Shown one piece after another: positions 26,329-35,346 of a stretch of DNA of 64,000 nucleotides; position 1 is the first letter of the stretch; the number at the start of each line of letters is the position of its first letter. Below the pieces are notes generated by a model. It did not search any database. It had not been told where the DNA came from and worked only from the letters and a program-made list of their open reading frames with translations. A program made the translations under genes and the position numbers. Origin of the DNA: Hongsoonwoonella zoysiae (GTDB lineage Bacteria > Pseudomonadota > Alphaproteobacteria > Rhizobiales > Stappiaceae); assembly GCF_013266695.1 (NCBI RefSeq), contig NZ_JABRXF010000002.1, positions 62,001 to 126,000 of the forward strand, read 5' to 3'.

Positions 26329-27186
26329 ATGACAGAGCGACCTCTCGATCTGGATGCCGTGCAGGCATTCGTGCGGGTTGCCGAGTTGGGCAGCTTCACA
26401 CGGGCGGCTGAAGCCGCGCGCACGACACAGTCGGCGATCAGCCTGAAGCTGAAGCGGCTGGAGGAGAGGCTCGGCTGCAGGCTTGTCGAGCGTACGCCCA
26501 GACGCGTGCATCTTTCGGCGCAAGGCGCGGTTTTCCTCGATCACGCCCGCGAACTTTTGGAGGCGCACGATCGGGCGTTCTCCGCTTTTTCGCAAATCCG
26601 GCAGCGGCTTGCCATTGGCATCAGCGACCATGTGGCGGGCCCGGAACTGCCCGCCCTGATCGCGCGAATGAACGAGCAGGAGCCGCAGCTTGTGATCGAA
26701 ATCCGGCTCGCGACGTCGAGCGTTCTGCTTCAAAGCTACGACCGGCGGGAACTCGACGCGGTGCTGGTTCGCATGCATGCGGGGCGCGATGACGGGGAGG
26801 TGCTGGCGCAAGAAAGCTTCGGCTGGTTTGCAGCACCCGACTGGCAACATCGCGCGGGCGAACCGCTGCCGCTTGCCACGATGCCGGAACCCTGCGGGGT
26901 GCGGAACATGGCTTGCGAGCTTCTGGACGAGGCCAATATACCCTGGACGGAAGTGTTCGTTGGCGGTGGCGTTGCCGCAGTCTCCGCCGCGGTGATGGCA
27001 AGGCTCGGCGTTGGCGCATTGGCGCGGCGCATGTTGCCGCTGGGGGCGGTGGATGTGGGCCCCCGCCTCGATCTTCCCGAGCTGCCGCGCCTGCCGATCC
27101 TTCTTCATTCAAGGGTCAGGGACGGGCGTGCGCGCGATGCGATCGAGGCCCTGTCGGCAGCCTTCAAAAACGCGGTGCGTGAGTAG
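26329..27186 (+). CDS. LysR family transcriptional regulator
   Basis: A 285-residue regulator with the LysR helix-turn-helix (LDLDAVQAFVRVAELGSFTR, AAEAARTTQSAISLKLKRLE) and a periplasmic-binding-protein-like effector domain. It is divergent from the BKACE gene across about 160 bp, the classic geometry of a LysR regulator and its target. An effector related to the BKACE substrate is likely. The A/T-rich shared promoter region includes TTTTGGCATGCAATGG ahead of this gene; I could not place a definite T-N11-A box. Confidence 0.92.
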   Translation: MTERPLDLDAVQAFVRVAELGSFTRAAEAARTTQSAISLKLKRLEERLGCRLVERTPRRVHLSAQGAVFLDHARELLEAHDRAFSAFSQIRQRLAIGISDHVAGPELPALIARMNEQEPQLVIEIRLATSSVLLQSYDRRELDAVLVRMHAGRDDGEVLAQESFGWFAAPDWQHRAGEPLPLATMPEPCGVRNMACELLDEANIPWTEVFVGGGVAAVSAAVMARLGVGALARRMLPLGAVDVGPRLDLPELPRLPILLHSRVRDGRARDAIEALSAAFKNAVRE

Positions 27187-27228
27187 CGCCAATTGGCCCT
27201 GAAGCGCTTCCCGTTCCGGGAAACCTGT

Positions 27229-27687
27229 TCAGATCATCAAGGCGGCGCGGGTGATATAGGCGCCGTCGAGACCGGCGGCGACCCGCTGCATCGTCTCAAG
27301 CAACACCGAAAACTCCGGCTTTACGCCTTCATCCGTCTCGCGGCGGAGGAAATCGGGAATGCCGGGCGGCACATCCGTCCGGCAATCGCGATAGAACATC
27401 CAGCTTGCCTGGAAGAGGCGGCGGGAAATCGCGCCGTCGCCGAGCACCTGGATTTCCTTCACCCGTTCGTCGCGGCTTGCGCATTCGAAGGTGTCGGCGA
27501 TGCCGGCGGGCTCTCCCTCGATCCACTTTACGATATGTTCGGGGAAGAGAAGGATTGCGCCGGTCACGTTGTTCAGCCGGTTGAGGCGTCTTGCGCGCGA
27601 AAGCGTGCGCTCGATCTCCTCTTCGACCGGACGGCGGATCGCACTCCGGTTGATGGTTGCCTTAAAGGCGCGGGCGGCAAGGTCCAT
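27229..27687 (-). CDS. BLUF-domain-like protein lacking photochemical residues
   Basis: A 152-residue protein. Residues about 22-100 resemble a BLUF domain: IERTLSRARRLNRLNNVTGA corresponds to the helix before the ITGLLLY strand, HIVKWIEGEP to the QVLEG strand, and RRLFQASWMFYRD to the RxFxxWsM region. However, there is no N-terminal strand with the conserved Tyr, and Lys stands where the flavin-contacting Gln is expected. I therefore predict a BLUF-fold protein that does not perform the usual blue-light chemistry. It is convergent with the LysR gene. Function unknown. Confidence 0.65.
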   Translation of the reverse strand: MDLAARAFKATINRSAIRRPVEEEIERTLSRARRLNRLNNVTGAILLFPEHIVKWIEGEPAGIADTFECASRDERVKEIQVLGDGAISRRLFQASWMFYRDCRTDVPPGIPDFLRRETDEGVKPEFSVLLETMQRVAAGLDGAYITRAALMI

Positions 27688-27836
27688 GATCGTCTAGCCC
27701 TGTTCAGGTTCGGCCCTGACGAAAAGCTTGCCTAGCGAAGGTTCTCAAATCGTAAAAGTTTAGGAAAATGCCGGGAAATACTTACTCAATGGTGAACAAA
27801 AGCGGCAAGAGGGATGAGCTGGAGCTCGGATGGCGC

Positions 27837-28637
27837 CTATATGTTCGTCATTGAAACGGCCCAGGCGCGCGCGGTGAGGCGGATTTCATTCTCTCCGCCC
27901 AATAATTCCTCAAGCCGCTTTCGCAGCCTTTCCCGGTTGGACGTCGAGAGGCTCATGCAATATCCGGGGGCTGGACCGGCGCCCAACGTAAACGGATGCC
28001 AGAAGGCTTCGAAGTCCGGAAAGACGGTATCGACTTCAAGTGCCTTGACAGTCACGCCCTGAATATTCGCCTCGCGGCACAGGCGTTCGAGGCCTTCGGG
28101 CGTGCAAAACGGAAAACGGTCCGCTTCGTCAAGTTTCCGCGCGGCAGGGTCCAGCGTGGCGGCGGCCTTCCAGAACGTATCGATGAAACCCATCCCGCCA
28201 CCCGGATAGTCCCAGACGTAGAAAGATACGGTGCCGCCCGGGCGGGTAATGCGTTGCATTTCCCCGATCGCTCTCGGTTTGTCAGGCACGAAATTCAGGA
28301 CAAGGGCGGAAGCGGCGACGTCGACCGTATTGTCGGGCACTGGAATGTCTTGAGCGTCCCCGATCTCGAAAGTCGCCCTTTCATCGGCAATCTCTTTACG
28401 CGCATGAGCGATGAAACCTTCCGATGGATCGACCCCGACCACCGAGGCGGGGTCCGCGTGATCGAGAATGGTTCGGGTGAGAGCGCCCGTTCCGCATCCG
28501 ATATCCGCCCAACGCGCGTATTTCGGTATGTTTTGCCAATTCAAGAACTCTTTGGCGATCAACCGGCTCCATCTGCCCATGTAGTGGTCGTAGCTTTGGC
28601 CGACGCTCCACGAATCATGTTCAGAAGCTTCTTTCAT
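27837..28637 (-). CDS. class I SAM-dependent methyltransferase
   Basis: A 266-residue methyltransferase of the Methyltransf_11 type. Motif I is ARWADIGCGTGALTRTI, followed by VVGVDPSEGFIAHAR (motif II acidic residue), IGDAQDIPVPDNTVDVAASA and the post-motif RPGGTVSFYVWDYPGGGMG. The start at 28637 is chosen because AGGAGC lies 8 bases upstream; the open frame extends a further 63 codons without a start signal. The substrate is unknown, and the neighbours give no pathway clue. Confidence 0.88.
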   Translation of the reverse strand: MKEASEHDSWSVGQSYDHYMGRWSRLIAKEFLNWQNIPKYARWADIGCGTGALTRTILDHADPASVVGVDPSEGFIAHARKEIADERATFEIGDAQDIPVPDNTVDVAASALVLNFVPDKPRAIGEMQRITRPGGTVSFYVWDYPGGGMGFIDTFWKAAATLDPAARKLDEADRFPFCTPEGLERLCREANIQGVTVKALEVDTVFPDFEAFWHPFTLGAGPAPGYCMSLSTSNRERLRKRLEELLGGENEIRLTARAWAVSMTNI

Positions 28638-28977
28638 TTGCAAAGCTCCTTTTAACAAGGGCCGAGGGGCGGCAAGTCGCTTTGGGTTGGCAAAGTAAAC
28701 CGACGATATACCGGAAACATATTTGCAGGAAGTCGCGTTTTCCGATGTCTTTTGCTGCTCTGCCGGTTTCCTGCGCGCGGCAAGTCCGGTGCTTCCCGTT
28801 CCCCGATTGATTTGTGCGCGCGGCACGGTAGGTTACCGCTCAACCTCTTGAGCGCTGCCGAGCGAAGCAGAGCCGCTTTCGCGACCGGATAACGCTCCAG
28901 ATTCAATTTGTTGAAGCATATTTTGCCGCCAATACAGTGATGCATTGACGGAATGTGCTCGAACATGGAAATGCCGT
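28638..28977. other. intergenic region between divergent methyltransferase and mrp
   Basis: About 340 bases containing the promoters of both divergent genes. The only structure I can point to is the imperfect inverted element at 28894-28919. No small gene or RNA is evident. Confidence 0.5.
28894..28919. repeat. dispersed imperfect inverted element, copy 1
   Basis: This 26-base element (GCTCCA ... TTGAAGCAT) matches the one at 35853-35878 at 21 of 26 positions; both are inverted repeats that end in AGCAT. They resemble the palindromic intergenic mosaic elements common in rhizobial genomes. Confidence 0.5.
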
Positions 28978-30201
28978 ATGTTTTGGAAGAAAGGGTCTGG
29001 CGTGCCGTCGAAGGATGCCGTGCTGAAGGAGCTTTCCAAGGTCAAGGGACCGGACCTCAAGGGCGATATCGTCTCGCTGGGGCTGGTCTCCGACGTCTTC
29101 ATTTCCGACGGGCGCGTCGCGTTTTCGATCACCGTGCCGGCCGAACGCGCGCAGGAACTGGAACCCTTGCGCCAGGCCGCGGAAAAGGTTGTGACCGAAA
29201 TGCCGGGCGTGGAAAAGGCAATGGTGGCGCTGACCGCCGAACGCGCGCCCGGCGCCAAGCCGCCTTCCGGTGCCCCGACGGGCTCTCCCGTTCGGCCCGC
29301 CCCTTCCGCGGCACAGGCTACAAGCGTGCCGCCGCCGATGCAGGCGCGCGCCCGCGCCCAAGCGCCAAAGGCCGGCGACACGCAAAAGCCCGGCGTGCCG
29401 GGGGTGAAGAAGATCATCGCTGTGGCATCCGGCAAGGGGGGTGTGGGCAAATCCACCACCACCTGCAACCTCGCGCTTGCCCTGCAGGCGAACGGGCTGA
29501 AGGTGGGCGTGCTCGACGCCGATATCTACGGCCCCTCCATCCCGCGCCTTTTCCGCGTGACGGGAAAGCCGGAGCCGGTGTCGGGGCGCATTCTCAAGCC
29601 GCTTGAGGGCTACGGCGTCAAGGTGATGTCCATGGGTTTCCTGGTGGACGAGGAAACGCCGATGATCTGGCGAGGGCCCATGGTGATTTCCGCGATCACG
29701 CAGATGCTGCGCGAAGTCGCCTGGGGCGATCTCGACGTGCTTGTCGTCGACATGCCGCCGGGAACGGGCGATGCGCAGCTGACGATGGCGCAAAACGTGC
29801 CGCTGGCGGGCGCCGTGATCGTTTCCACCCCGCAGGATCTGGCGCTGATCGACGCGCGCAAGGGCCTCAACATGTTCCGCCGGGTGGATGTGCCGGTGCT
29901 CGGAATCGTCGAGAACATGAGCTACTTCCTGTGCCCCGATTGCGGCGGACGACACGACATCTTCGGCCACGGCGGGGCGAAGGCGGAGGCCGAAAAGCTG
30001 GGCGTGCCCTTCCTCGGCGAGGTGCCGCTCGACATGGTCATCCGCGAGAAATCCGATTCGGGCACGCCGGTCGTGGTCACCGACCCGGACGGCACCCATA
30101 GCGCGGTCTACAAGGAAATCGCCGCACGCGTGTGGGGCGAACTGGAGCGCCAGGACGCCGAAGCGGATCGGGCACCGCCCAAAATCGTCATAGAAGACTG
30201 A
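28978..30201 (+). CDS. mrp: iron-sulfur cluster carrier protein, Mrp/ApbC/NBP35 family
   Basis: A protein of about 407 residues that carries and transfers [4Fe-4S] clusters with ATP hydrolysis. An N-terminal MIP18 (DUF59) domain (DAVLKELSKVKGPDLKGDIV) is joined by a Pro/Ala-rich linker (about residues 95-140) to the P-loop domain: VASGKGGVGKSTTTCNLALA (deviant Walker A), VDMPPGTGDAQLTM, and ENMSYFLCPDCGGRHDIFG with the CxxC that binds the cluster. The ATG at 28978 is given; a GTG at 29002, preceded by AAAGGG, is an equally good start. It may supply clusters to the nearby formate dehydrogenase as well as to the cell at large. Confidence 0.93.
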   Translation: MFWKKGSGVPSKDAVLKELSKVKGPDLKGDIVSLGLVSDVFISDGRVAFSITVPAERAQELEPLRQAAEKVVTEMPGVEKAMVALTAERAPGAKPPSGAPTGSPVRPAPSAAQATSVPPPMQARARAQAPKAGDTQKPGVPGVKKIIAVASGKGGVGKSTTTCNLALALQANGLKVGVLDADIYGPSIPRLFRVTGKPEPVSGRILKPLEGYGVKVMSMGFLVDEETPMIWRGPMVISAITQMLREVAWGDLDVLVVDMPPGTGDAQLTMAQNVPLAGAVIVSTPQDLALIDARKGLNMFRRVDVPVLGIVENMSYFLCPDCGGRHDIFGHGGAKAEAEKLGVPFLGEVPLDMVIREKSDSGTPVVVTDPDGTHSAVYKEIAARVWGELERQDAEADRAPPKIVIED

Positions 30202-30643
30202 TATTGCGGAAACAATTCGATCCGCAGTCATTGCGGGGCGGCCGCGCGCCGCCCCGTACGCTTGCCGTTCGGGACAGAATCATCCGCGCCCGGTTCCCGC
30301 TCAGGACATTCATGCCGGAGCGATTTCTAATCACGAAAGCGGCTTCGCTTGCGTGGAAAGCGCTCTGGCTCAAAGCCAGGTATCCGGTCCCATCTGTGAC
30401 AGGGGAAAAAATCGACGCGGAGTTTTTCGTAACGTGAGCGTGATCAGCAATGTGGATTTGTGCAATGCGAAATCAACTTTGATGCCGCGCGACTGCGTAA
30501 AGTGTGGTTTCGTGTTATTTGATCCAAATTCCGTCCATTTCTCCACTCGGGCCCGGTATATTCCTGGGTGCGTTGCAAAATCGAATTCATTTGCGGTTTT
30601 ATAGACTTGGCTAGTAACCTTCCTCACAATCGGGAGGTGGTGT
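30202..30643. promoter_or_regulatory. control region upstream of the formate dehydrogenase locus
   Basis: About 440 bases. The first 60 hold the post-mrp hairpin; the last 250 are A/T-rich and must hold the promoter of the TorD-like gene. I see no coding frame. The half-sites ATCAA/TTGAT occur in ATCAACTTTGAT near 30472, but I cannot assign a regulator. Confidence 0.4.
30235..30255. terminator. GC hairpin after mrp, possible terminator
   Basis: GGGGCGGC (30235-30242) pairs with GCCGCCCC (30248-30255) over a 5-base loop, 34 bases after the mrp stop. No T-run follows, so termination would be weak or factor-assisted. Confidence 0.45.
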
Positions 30644-31252
30644 ATGGCATTGGAAAACGCTGTCTTGCAAGGAGTCAGCGAAGAAGAACTGGAAAGAGCA
30701 GGTCTTTATAATTTGCTCGGAAGTTCGCTCCAGCAGCCGGTTTCGCCGGTATGGCTTTCGGAGGCAGGTGCCCTGCGCGGCGGCGAGGGGACGATAGGGG
30801 CGTGCCTCAAGGAACTCGCCGACGCGGCGCGCGGAGTCGACCATGCCGAAGTTTCCCGCGAGTATCATGATCTTTTCATCGGTGTCGGGCGCGGCGAACT
30901 CGTGCCTTACGGTTCCTATTATCTGACAGGTTTCCTGCACGAAAAGCCGCTTGCCGATCTCAGGCGCGACATGGCGGAGCTCGGCATCGAGCGCGATCCT
31001 TCTGTGAAAGAGCCGGAAGACCATATCGCCTCCGTTTGCCAGATGATGGCCGGACTGATCGGCGGCGCCTTCGGCGCGCCTCGGGACCTCAAGGGACAAA
31101 GGCAATTCTTTTCGGTGCACCTCGGCAATTGGGCGCCGCATTTCTTCAAGGATCTGGAAAACGCGAAGACCTCGCGGTTCTACCGGCACATCGGCAAGCT
31201 TGGCCGCACGTTCATGGAGGTGGAAACGCGCGGGTTCGAAATGGTTGAGTGA
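30644..31252 (+). CDS. TorD/DmsD-family molybdoenzyme chaperone
   Basis: A 202-residue all-helical chaperone for a Tat-exported molybdoenzyme, here presumably the formate dehydrogenase catalytic subunit. REYHDLFIGVGRGELVPYGS carries the family signature (Y-x-x-L-F with G and P-Y/Y-x-S), and EPEDHIASVCQMMAGLI matches the E-P-x-D-H-x motif. The start has an excellent ribosome binding site (GGGAGGTGG). It is the first gene of the formate dehydrogenase cluster, but a textbook terminator lies 126 bases after its stop, so it may be transcribed partly on its own. Confidence 0.92.
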   Translation: MALENAVLQGVSEEELERAGLYNLLGSSLQQPVSPVWLSEAGALRGGEGTIGACLKELADAARGVDHAEVSREYHDLFIGVGRGELVPYGSYYLTGFLHEKPLADLRRDMAELGIERDPSVKEPEDHIASVCQMMAGLIGGAFGAPRDLKGQRQFFSVHLGNWAPHFFKDLENAKTSRFYRHIGKLGRTFMEVETRGFEMVE

Positions 31253-31377
31253 AAAGGACACCTGCCGCTTGCCGTGTGCGGGCAGGCAGGGGCGAGAACG
31301 ATCGACGCGGGCCGGCCTTGAACCGGACCTGCAACCGCTTCTCCCGGAGGGTCCGGGGCGGCGGATGTGCACGACGG

Positions 31378-31405
31378 CCACGGAGCCGGGCTCCGTGGGG
31401 TTTTT
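31378..31405 (+). terminator. rho-independent terminator or attenuator inside the fdh cluster
   Basis: CCACGGAGC (31378-31386) and GCTCCGTGG (31390-31398) form a 9-bp GC-rich stem with a 3-base loop, followed by GGTTTTT (31399-31405). This is a textbook intrinsic terminator on the plus strand. A second, looser pair (31323-31329 with 31350-31356) lies just upstream and could modulate it. Confidence 0.8.
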
Positions 31406-31473
31406 GGAAGCAGGTTCAGGGAAACAGGCCGGACGGGCGCCGGTTTCAGGTTCAACGTTGGAGGACGATCGCC

Positions 31474-31668
31474 ATGACGAAGAAAGTGGAGAAGGTCGAT
31501 ACCGACAGGCGAGGCTTCATGAAGCTTGCCGCGCTGGGCGCGGCGGCCGGAGGAGTCACGCTTGCATCGGGCCAGGCTTCGGCGGCGGAAGCGCCAAAGC
31601 CGGGTAAGGCGGCGGGCTATCGCGAGAGCGAGCACGTCAAGACCTTCTACGATTCCGCGCGCTTCTGA
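31474..31668 (+). CDS. formate dehydrogenase region Tat-signal micro-protein (TIGR02811 type)
   Basis: A 64-residue protein made up mostly of a twin-arginine signal: DRRGFMKLAALGAAAGGV, ending with an ASA-type site near residue 38, followed by a short polar tail GYRESEHVKTFYDSARF. Such proteins are known from many respiratory formate dehydrogenase operons directly upstream of the catalytic subunit. GAGGA lies 9-13 bases before the ATG. The tail is conserved in the family, so a structural or assembly role is likely, but unproven. The frame is open further upstream; that part is not coding in my view. Confidence 0.87.
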   Translation: MTKKVEKVDTDRRGFMKLAALGAAAGGVTLASGQASAAEAPKPGKAAGYRESEHVKTFYDSARF

Positions 31669-31784
31669 GGCGGAGTTCGCAACAACGCCGGCGAAACAAG
31701 CCGGCCAACGGTGTTTTCGCGCTTCGCCCGACAAGAGCGCCACGGCGCGCCAGGGCGGCGGGATCACGATTAGGGAGAAACGAC

Positions 31785-34700
31785 ATGCTGAGGAAAAAGA
31801 CGAGCTCGCTTGCCCGTCGGACCCGGTTGTCTGCCGCCGTCGAGGCGGTTGGTGCGAGCGCGATGGACCGCCGGACGTTCCTGCGCCGCTCGGGGCTGAC
31901 GGCTGGCGGCATCGCCGCCGCAAGCGCATTTACCGGCGGCATGGTGCGCCGGGCGGAAGCCCAGGCGGCGACGGTCGCGAAGGTGGATATCAAGAAATCA
32001 GTCTGCACGCACTGCTCGGTGGGCTGTACGGTGCTGGCCGAAGTGCAGGACGGCGTGTGGGTCGGCCAGGAGCCGGGCTTCGACAGCCCGTTCAACCTCG
32101 GCTCGCATTGTGCCAAGGGCGCTTCGGTGCGCGAGCATGCCCATGGCGAGCGTCGGCTGAAATATCCGACGAAGCTCGTGGGCGGCAAGTGGGAGAGGAT
32201 TTCCTGGGAGCAGGCGATCGACGAGATCGGCGACAAGATGCTGGAGGTGCGCGAAAGCTCGGGCCCGGATAGCGTCTACTGGCTCGGCTCGGCCAAGTTC
32301 TCCAACGAAGGCTCCTATCTCTACCGCAAGTTTGCCGCCTTCTGGGGGACGAACAACATCGACCACCAGGCGCGTATCTGTCACTCGACCACGGTCGCGG
32401 GTGTTGCAAACACCTGGGGCTACGGCGCGATGACGAACTCCTACAACGACATCCACAATGCGCGCAGCATTCTGGTGATCGGCGGTAATCCGGCAGAGGC
32501 GCATCCGGTTTCCCTTCTCCACCTTCTGAAGGCGAAAGAGGAAAACGCGGCAGCGCTGATCGTCTGCGATCCGCGCTTCACGCGCACGGCCGCCCATGCG
32601 ACGGAATACGTCCGCATGCGCCCGGGCACGGATGTCGCCCTGATCTGGGGCATTCTCTGGCATATCTTCGAAAACGGCTGGGAGGACAAGGAATACATCC
32701 GCCAGCGCGTTTGGGGCATGGACCAGATCAAGGCGGAAGTCGCGAACTGGACGCCGGAGGAGACGGAACGCGTTACCGGCGTGCCGGGATCGCAGCTGCG
32801 CCGCGTGGCGCGCACGCTTGCAAACAGCCGGCCGGGGACCTTGATCTGGTGCATGGGCGGCACGCAACACACCAACGGCAACAACAACACGCGCGCCTAT
32901 TCGATCCTGCAGCTTGCCCTCGGCAACATCGGCAAGCCGGGCGGCGGCGCCAACATTTTCCGCGGCCACTGCAACGTGCAGGGCGCCACGGATCTCGGCG
33001 TGCTTGCCGATACGCTGCCGGGATACTACGGCCTGTCCGACGGCGCCTGGGCGCATTGGGCGCGTGTCTGGGAAGTCGATAACGACTACATCCGCGGCCG
33101 CTTCGCCACGATGAAAGGCGCAGACGGCAACGATATCCCGATGATCAACGAGAAGGGGATTCCCGTCTCGCGCTGGATCGACGGCGTTCTGGAGGACAAG
33201 GCAAATCTCGCTCAGCCGGACAACACCCGCGTCATGGTGCTTTGGGGCCACAACTCCAACTCCGTGACCCGAATGGGCGAAGTGAAGACGGCGATGGAAA
33301 AGCTCGACATGCTTGTCGTGGTCGATCCTTATCCGACGGTGTCTGCCGTCCTGCATGACCGTACCGACGGCGTCTATCTGCTGCCGGCCTGCACGCAATT
33401 CGAAACATCCGGCTCCATGACCGCATCGAACCGCTCGCTGCAGTGGCGCGAAAAGGTCGTCGAACCGCTGTTCGAATCGCTGCCCGATCACACGATCATG
33501 TACATGTTCGCCAAGAAGTTCGGCTTCGCCGACGAGATGTTCAAGAACATCGAGGTGAACGGCGAGGAGCCGCTGGTGGAAGACATCCTGCGCGAGCTCA
33601 ACCGGGGCATGTGGACGATCGGCTACACCGGGCAATCGCCCGAGCGGCTGAAGCTGCACATGGCCAACCAGCACACCTTCGACCGCACAACGCTGCGCGC
33701 GCGCGGCGGACCGGCCGACGGCGACTTCTATGGCCTGCCCTGGCCCTGCTGGGGAACGGCGGAAATGGGGCATCCGGGCTCAGCCGTGCTCTATAATACC
33801 GAGCTGCCGGTGGCCGAGGGCGGCATGGGCTTCCGCGCCCGCTTCGGCGTGGAACGCGACGGCGACAACCTGCTTGCCGAAGGGTCGTGGCCGGTCGGCG
33901 CGGAAATCCAGGACGGTCATCCCGAGTTCACCTACGCCATGCTGCAGAAGCTTGGCTGGGACGGCGACCTGACGGCCGAGGAGCTTGCGGCGATTGAAAA
34001 GGTCGCCGGATCGAGCGATCCGGAAGCCATGGGCGCTGTCAACTGGAAGACCGATCTTTCGGGCGGTATCCAGCGGGTGGCCATCAAGCACGGCTGCGCG
34101 CCCTACGGCAATGCCAAGGCGCGAACGGTTGTGTGGACCTTCCCGGATCCGGTGCCGCTGCACCGCGAGCCGCTTTACACCAACCGGCGCGACCTGCTCG
34201 ACAAATACGCCACCTATGAAGACAAGGTCTTCTGGCGTGTTCCGACCAAATACAAGTCCATTCAGGAACAGGATTTCTCGAAGGATTTCCCGATGATCCT
34301 GACCTCGGGCCGACTGGTCGAATACGAGGGCGGCGGCGAGGAGACGCGTTCCAACCCGTGGTTGGCCGAGTTGCAGCAGGACATGTTCGCCGAGATCAAC
34401 CCGATCGACGCCAACAACCTGGGCATCCGGGACGGGGAGATGGTCTGGCTACACAGCCCGGCGGGAACCCGCGTCAAGGTCATGGCCATGGTGACGGAAC
34501 GCGTCGGCCAGGGCGTCGCCTTCATGCCGTTCCACTTCGGCGGCTGGTTCCAGGGCGAAGACCTGAGACACAAATATCCGAAGGGTGCCGATCCGTATGT
34601 ATTGGGCGAATCGTCGAATACGGCGCAAACCTACGGATATGACTCAGTCACCCAGATGCAAGAAACCAAGGCCACGCTGTGCCGCATCGAGCGCGCGTGA
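31785..34700 (+). CDS. fdhA: respiratory formate dehydrogenase, catalytic molybdenum subunit
   Basis: A 971-residue periplasmic subunit that oxidises formate to CO2 at a Mo-bisMGD centre. An unusually long Tat leader places DRRTFLRRSG at residues 28-37. The [4Fe-4S] cluster is bound by Cys74, Cys77, Cys81 and Cys109 (SVCTHCSVGC ... GSHCAKG). The Mo ligand is Cys199 in ARICHSTTVAGVANTWGYGA, a Cys rather than selenocysteine, so no SECIS element is needed. NNNNTRAYS-like cofactor contacts (NGNNNTRAYSILQLALGN) and the C-terminal molydopterin-binding domain are present. GGAGAAAC precedes the start. The Fe-S subunit follows after 15 bp. Confidence 0.95.
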   Translation: MLRKKTSSLARRTRLSAAVEAVGASAMDRRTFLRRSGLTAGGIAAASAFTGGMVRRAEAQAATVAKVDIKKSVCTHCSVGCTVLAEVQDGVWVGQEPGFDSPFNLGSHCAKGASVREHAHGERRLKYPTKLVGGKWERISWEQAIDEIGDKMLEVRESSGPDSVYWLGSAKFSNEGSYLYRKFAAFWGTNNIDHQARICHSTTVAGVANTWGYGAMTNSYNDIHNARSILVIGGNPAEAHPVSLLHLLKAKEENAAALIVCDPRFTRTAAHATEYVRMRPGTDVALIWGILWHIFENGWEDKEYIRQRVWGMDQIKAEVANWTPEETERVTGVPGSQLRRVARTLANSRPGTLIWCMGGTQHTNGNNNTRAYSILQLALGNIGKPGGGANIFRGHCNVQGATDLGVLADTLPGYYGLSDGAWAHWARVWEVDNDYIRGRFATMKGADGNDIPMINEKGIPVSRWIDGVLEDKANLAQPDNTRVMVLWGHNSNSVTRMGEVKTAMEKLDMLVVVDPYPTVSAVLHDRTDGVYLLPACTQFETSGSMTASNRSLQWREKVVEPLFESLPDHTIMYMFAKKFGFADEMFKNIEVNGEEPLVEDILRELNRGMWTIGYTGQSPERLKLHMANQHTFDRTTLRARGGPADGDFYGLPWPCWGTAEMGHPGSAVLYNTELPVAEGGMGFRARFGVERDGDNLLAEGSWPVGAEIQDGHPEFTYAMLQKLGWDGDLTAEELAAIEKVAGSSDPEAMGAVNWKTDLSGGIQRVAIKHGCAPYGNAKARTVVWTFPDPVPLHREPLYTNRRDLLDKYATYEDKVFWRVPTKYKSIQEQDFSKDFPMILTSGRLVEYEGGGEETRSNPWLAELQQDMFAEINPIDANNLGIRDGEMVWLHSPAGTRVKVMAMVTERVGQGVAFMPFHFGGWFQGEDLRHKYPKGADPYVLGESSNTAQTYGYDSVTQMQETKATLCRIERA

Positions 34701-34715
34701 GGGAGGATTTAGCTC

Positions 34716-35315
34716 ATGGCTCGGATGAAATTCCTTTGTGACGCGGAGCGCTGCATCGAATGCAATGCCTGCGTGACGGCCTGCAAGAACGAGCACGAGG
34801 TGCCCTGGGGCATCAACCGGCGCCGGGTGGTTACGATCCAGGACGGCAAGCCGGGTGAGCGTTCGATCTCGGTCGCCTGCATGCACTGCTCGGACGCACC
34901 GTGCAGCGCGGTCTGCCCGGTCGACTGCTTCTACCAGACCGACGACGGTGTGGTGCTTCACTCGAAGGACCTTTGCATCGGCTGCGGCTACTGCTTCTAT
35001 GCCTGCCCCTTCGGCGCGCCGCAGTATCCGCAAGCCGGCAACTTCGGCTCACGCGGCAAGATGGACAAATGCACCTTCTGCGCCGGCGGACCGGAGGAAG
35101 ACACCTCGAAGGCCGAATTCCAGAAGTACGGCCGCAACCGCCTTGCTGAAGGCAAGCTGCCGCTCTGCGCCGAGATGTGCTCCACCAAGGCGCTTCTGGC
35201 GGGCGACGGCGACGTGGTCTCGGCAATCTACCGCGAGCGCGTGGTCGCCCGTGGCTTCGGTTCCGGTGCCTGGGGCTGGGGTACGGCGTATCAGCGGAAA
35301 GCGGGCAGCTTCTGA
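34716..35315 (+). CDS. fdh3B: formate dehydrogenase iron-sulfur (beta) subunit, FDH3 type
   Basis: A 199-residue electron-transfer subunit with four ferredoxin-type Cys groups: ERCIECNACVTACKNEH, VACMHCSDAPCSAVCP, DLCIGCGYCFYACPFGAP and the DKCTFC ... PLCAEMC pair, so four [4Fe-4S] clusters are expected. It passes electrons from the catalytic subunit to the cytochrome b subunit. It has no signal peptide and would be exported together with the Tat-bearing catalytic subunit. It lacks the C-terminal membrane helix of E. coli FdnH. A strong hairpin follows 32 bases after the stop. Confidence 0.93.
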   Translation: MARMKFLCDAERCIECNACVTACKNEHEVPWGINRRRVVTIQDGKPGERSISVACMHCSDAPCSAVCPVDCFYQTDDGVVLHSKDLCIGCGYCFYACPFGAPQYPQAGNFGSRGKMDKCTFCAGGPEEDTSKAEFQKYGRNRLAEGKLPLCAEMCSTKALLAGDGDVVSAIYRERVVARGFGSGAWGWGTAYQRKAGSF

Positions 35316-35346
35316 GGCGGCCGTCCCTTAGCGATCAAGACGACAG

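Noticed and set aside
28903-30231. 442-codon open frame antisense to mrp
   Set aside because: Low-complexity His/Arg-rich translation typical of a reverse-frame shadow.
31998-33773. 591-codon open frame antisense to the formate dehydrogenase catalytic subunit
   Set aside because: Its composition is the mirror of a high-GC coding strand, it shows no domain and has no ribosome binding site; the sense frame is a complete enzyme.
31785-34700. Selenocysteine at the Mo site of the formate dehydrogenase
   Set aside because: The ligand position is an ordinary Cys codon in ARICHST, and no in-frame TGA occurs.
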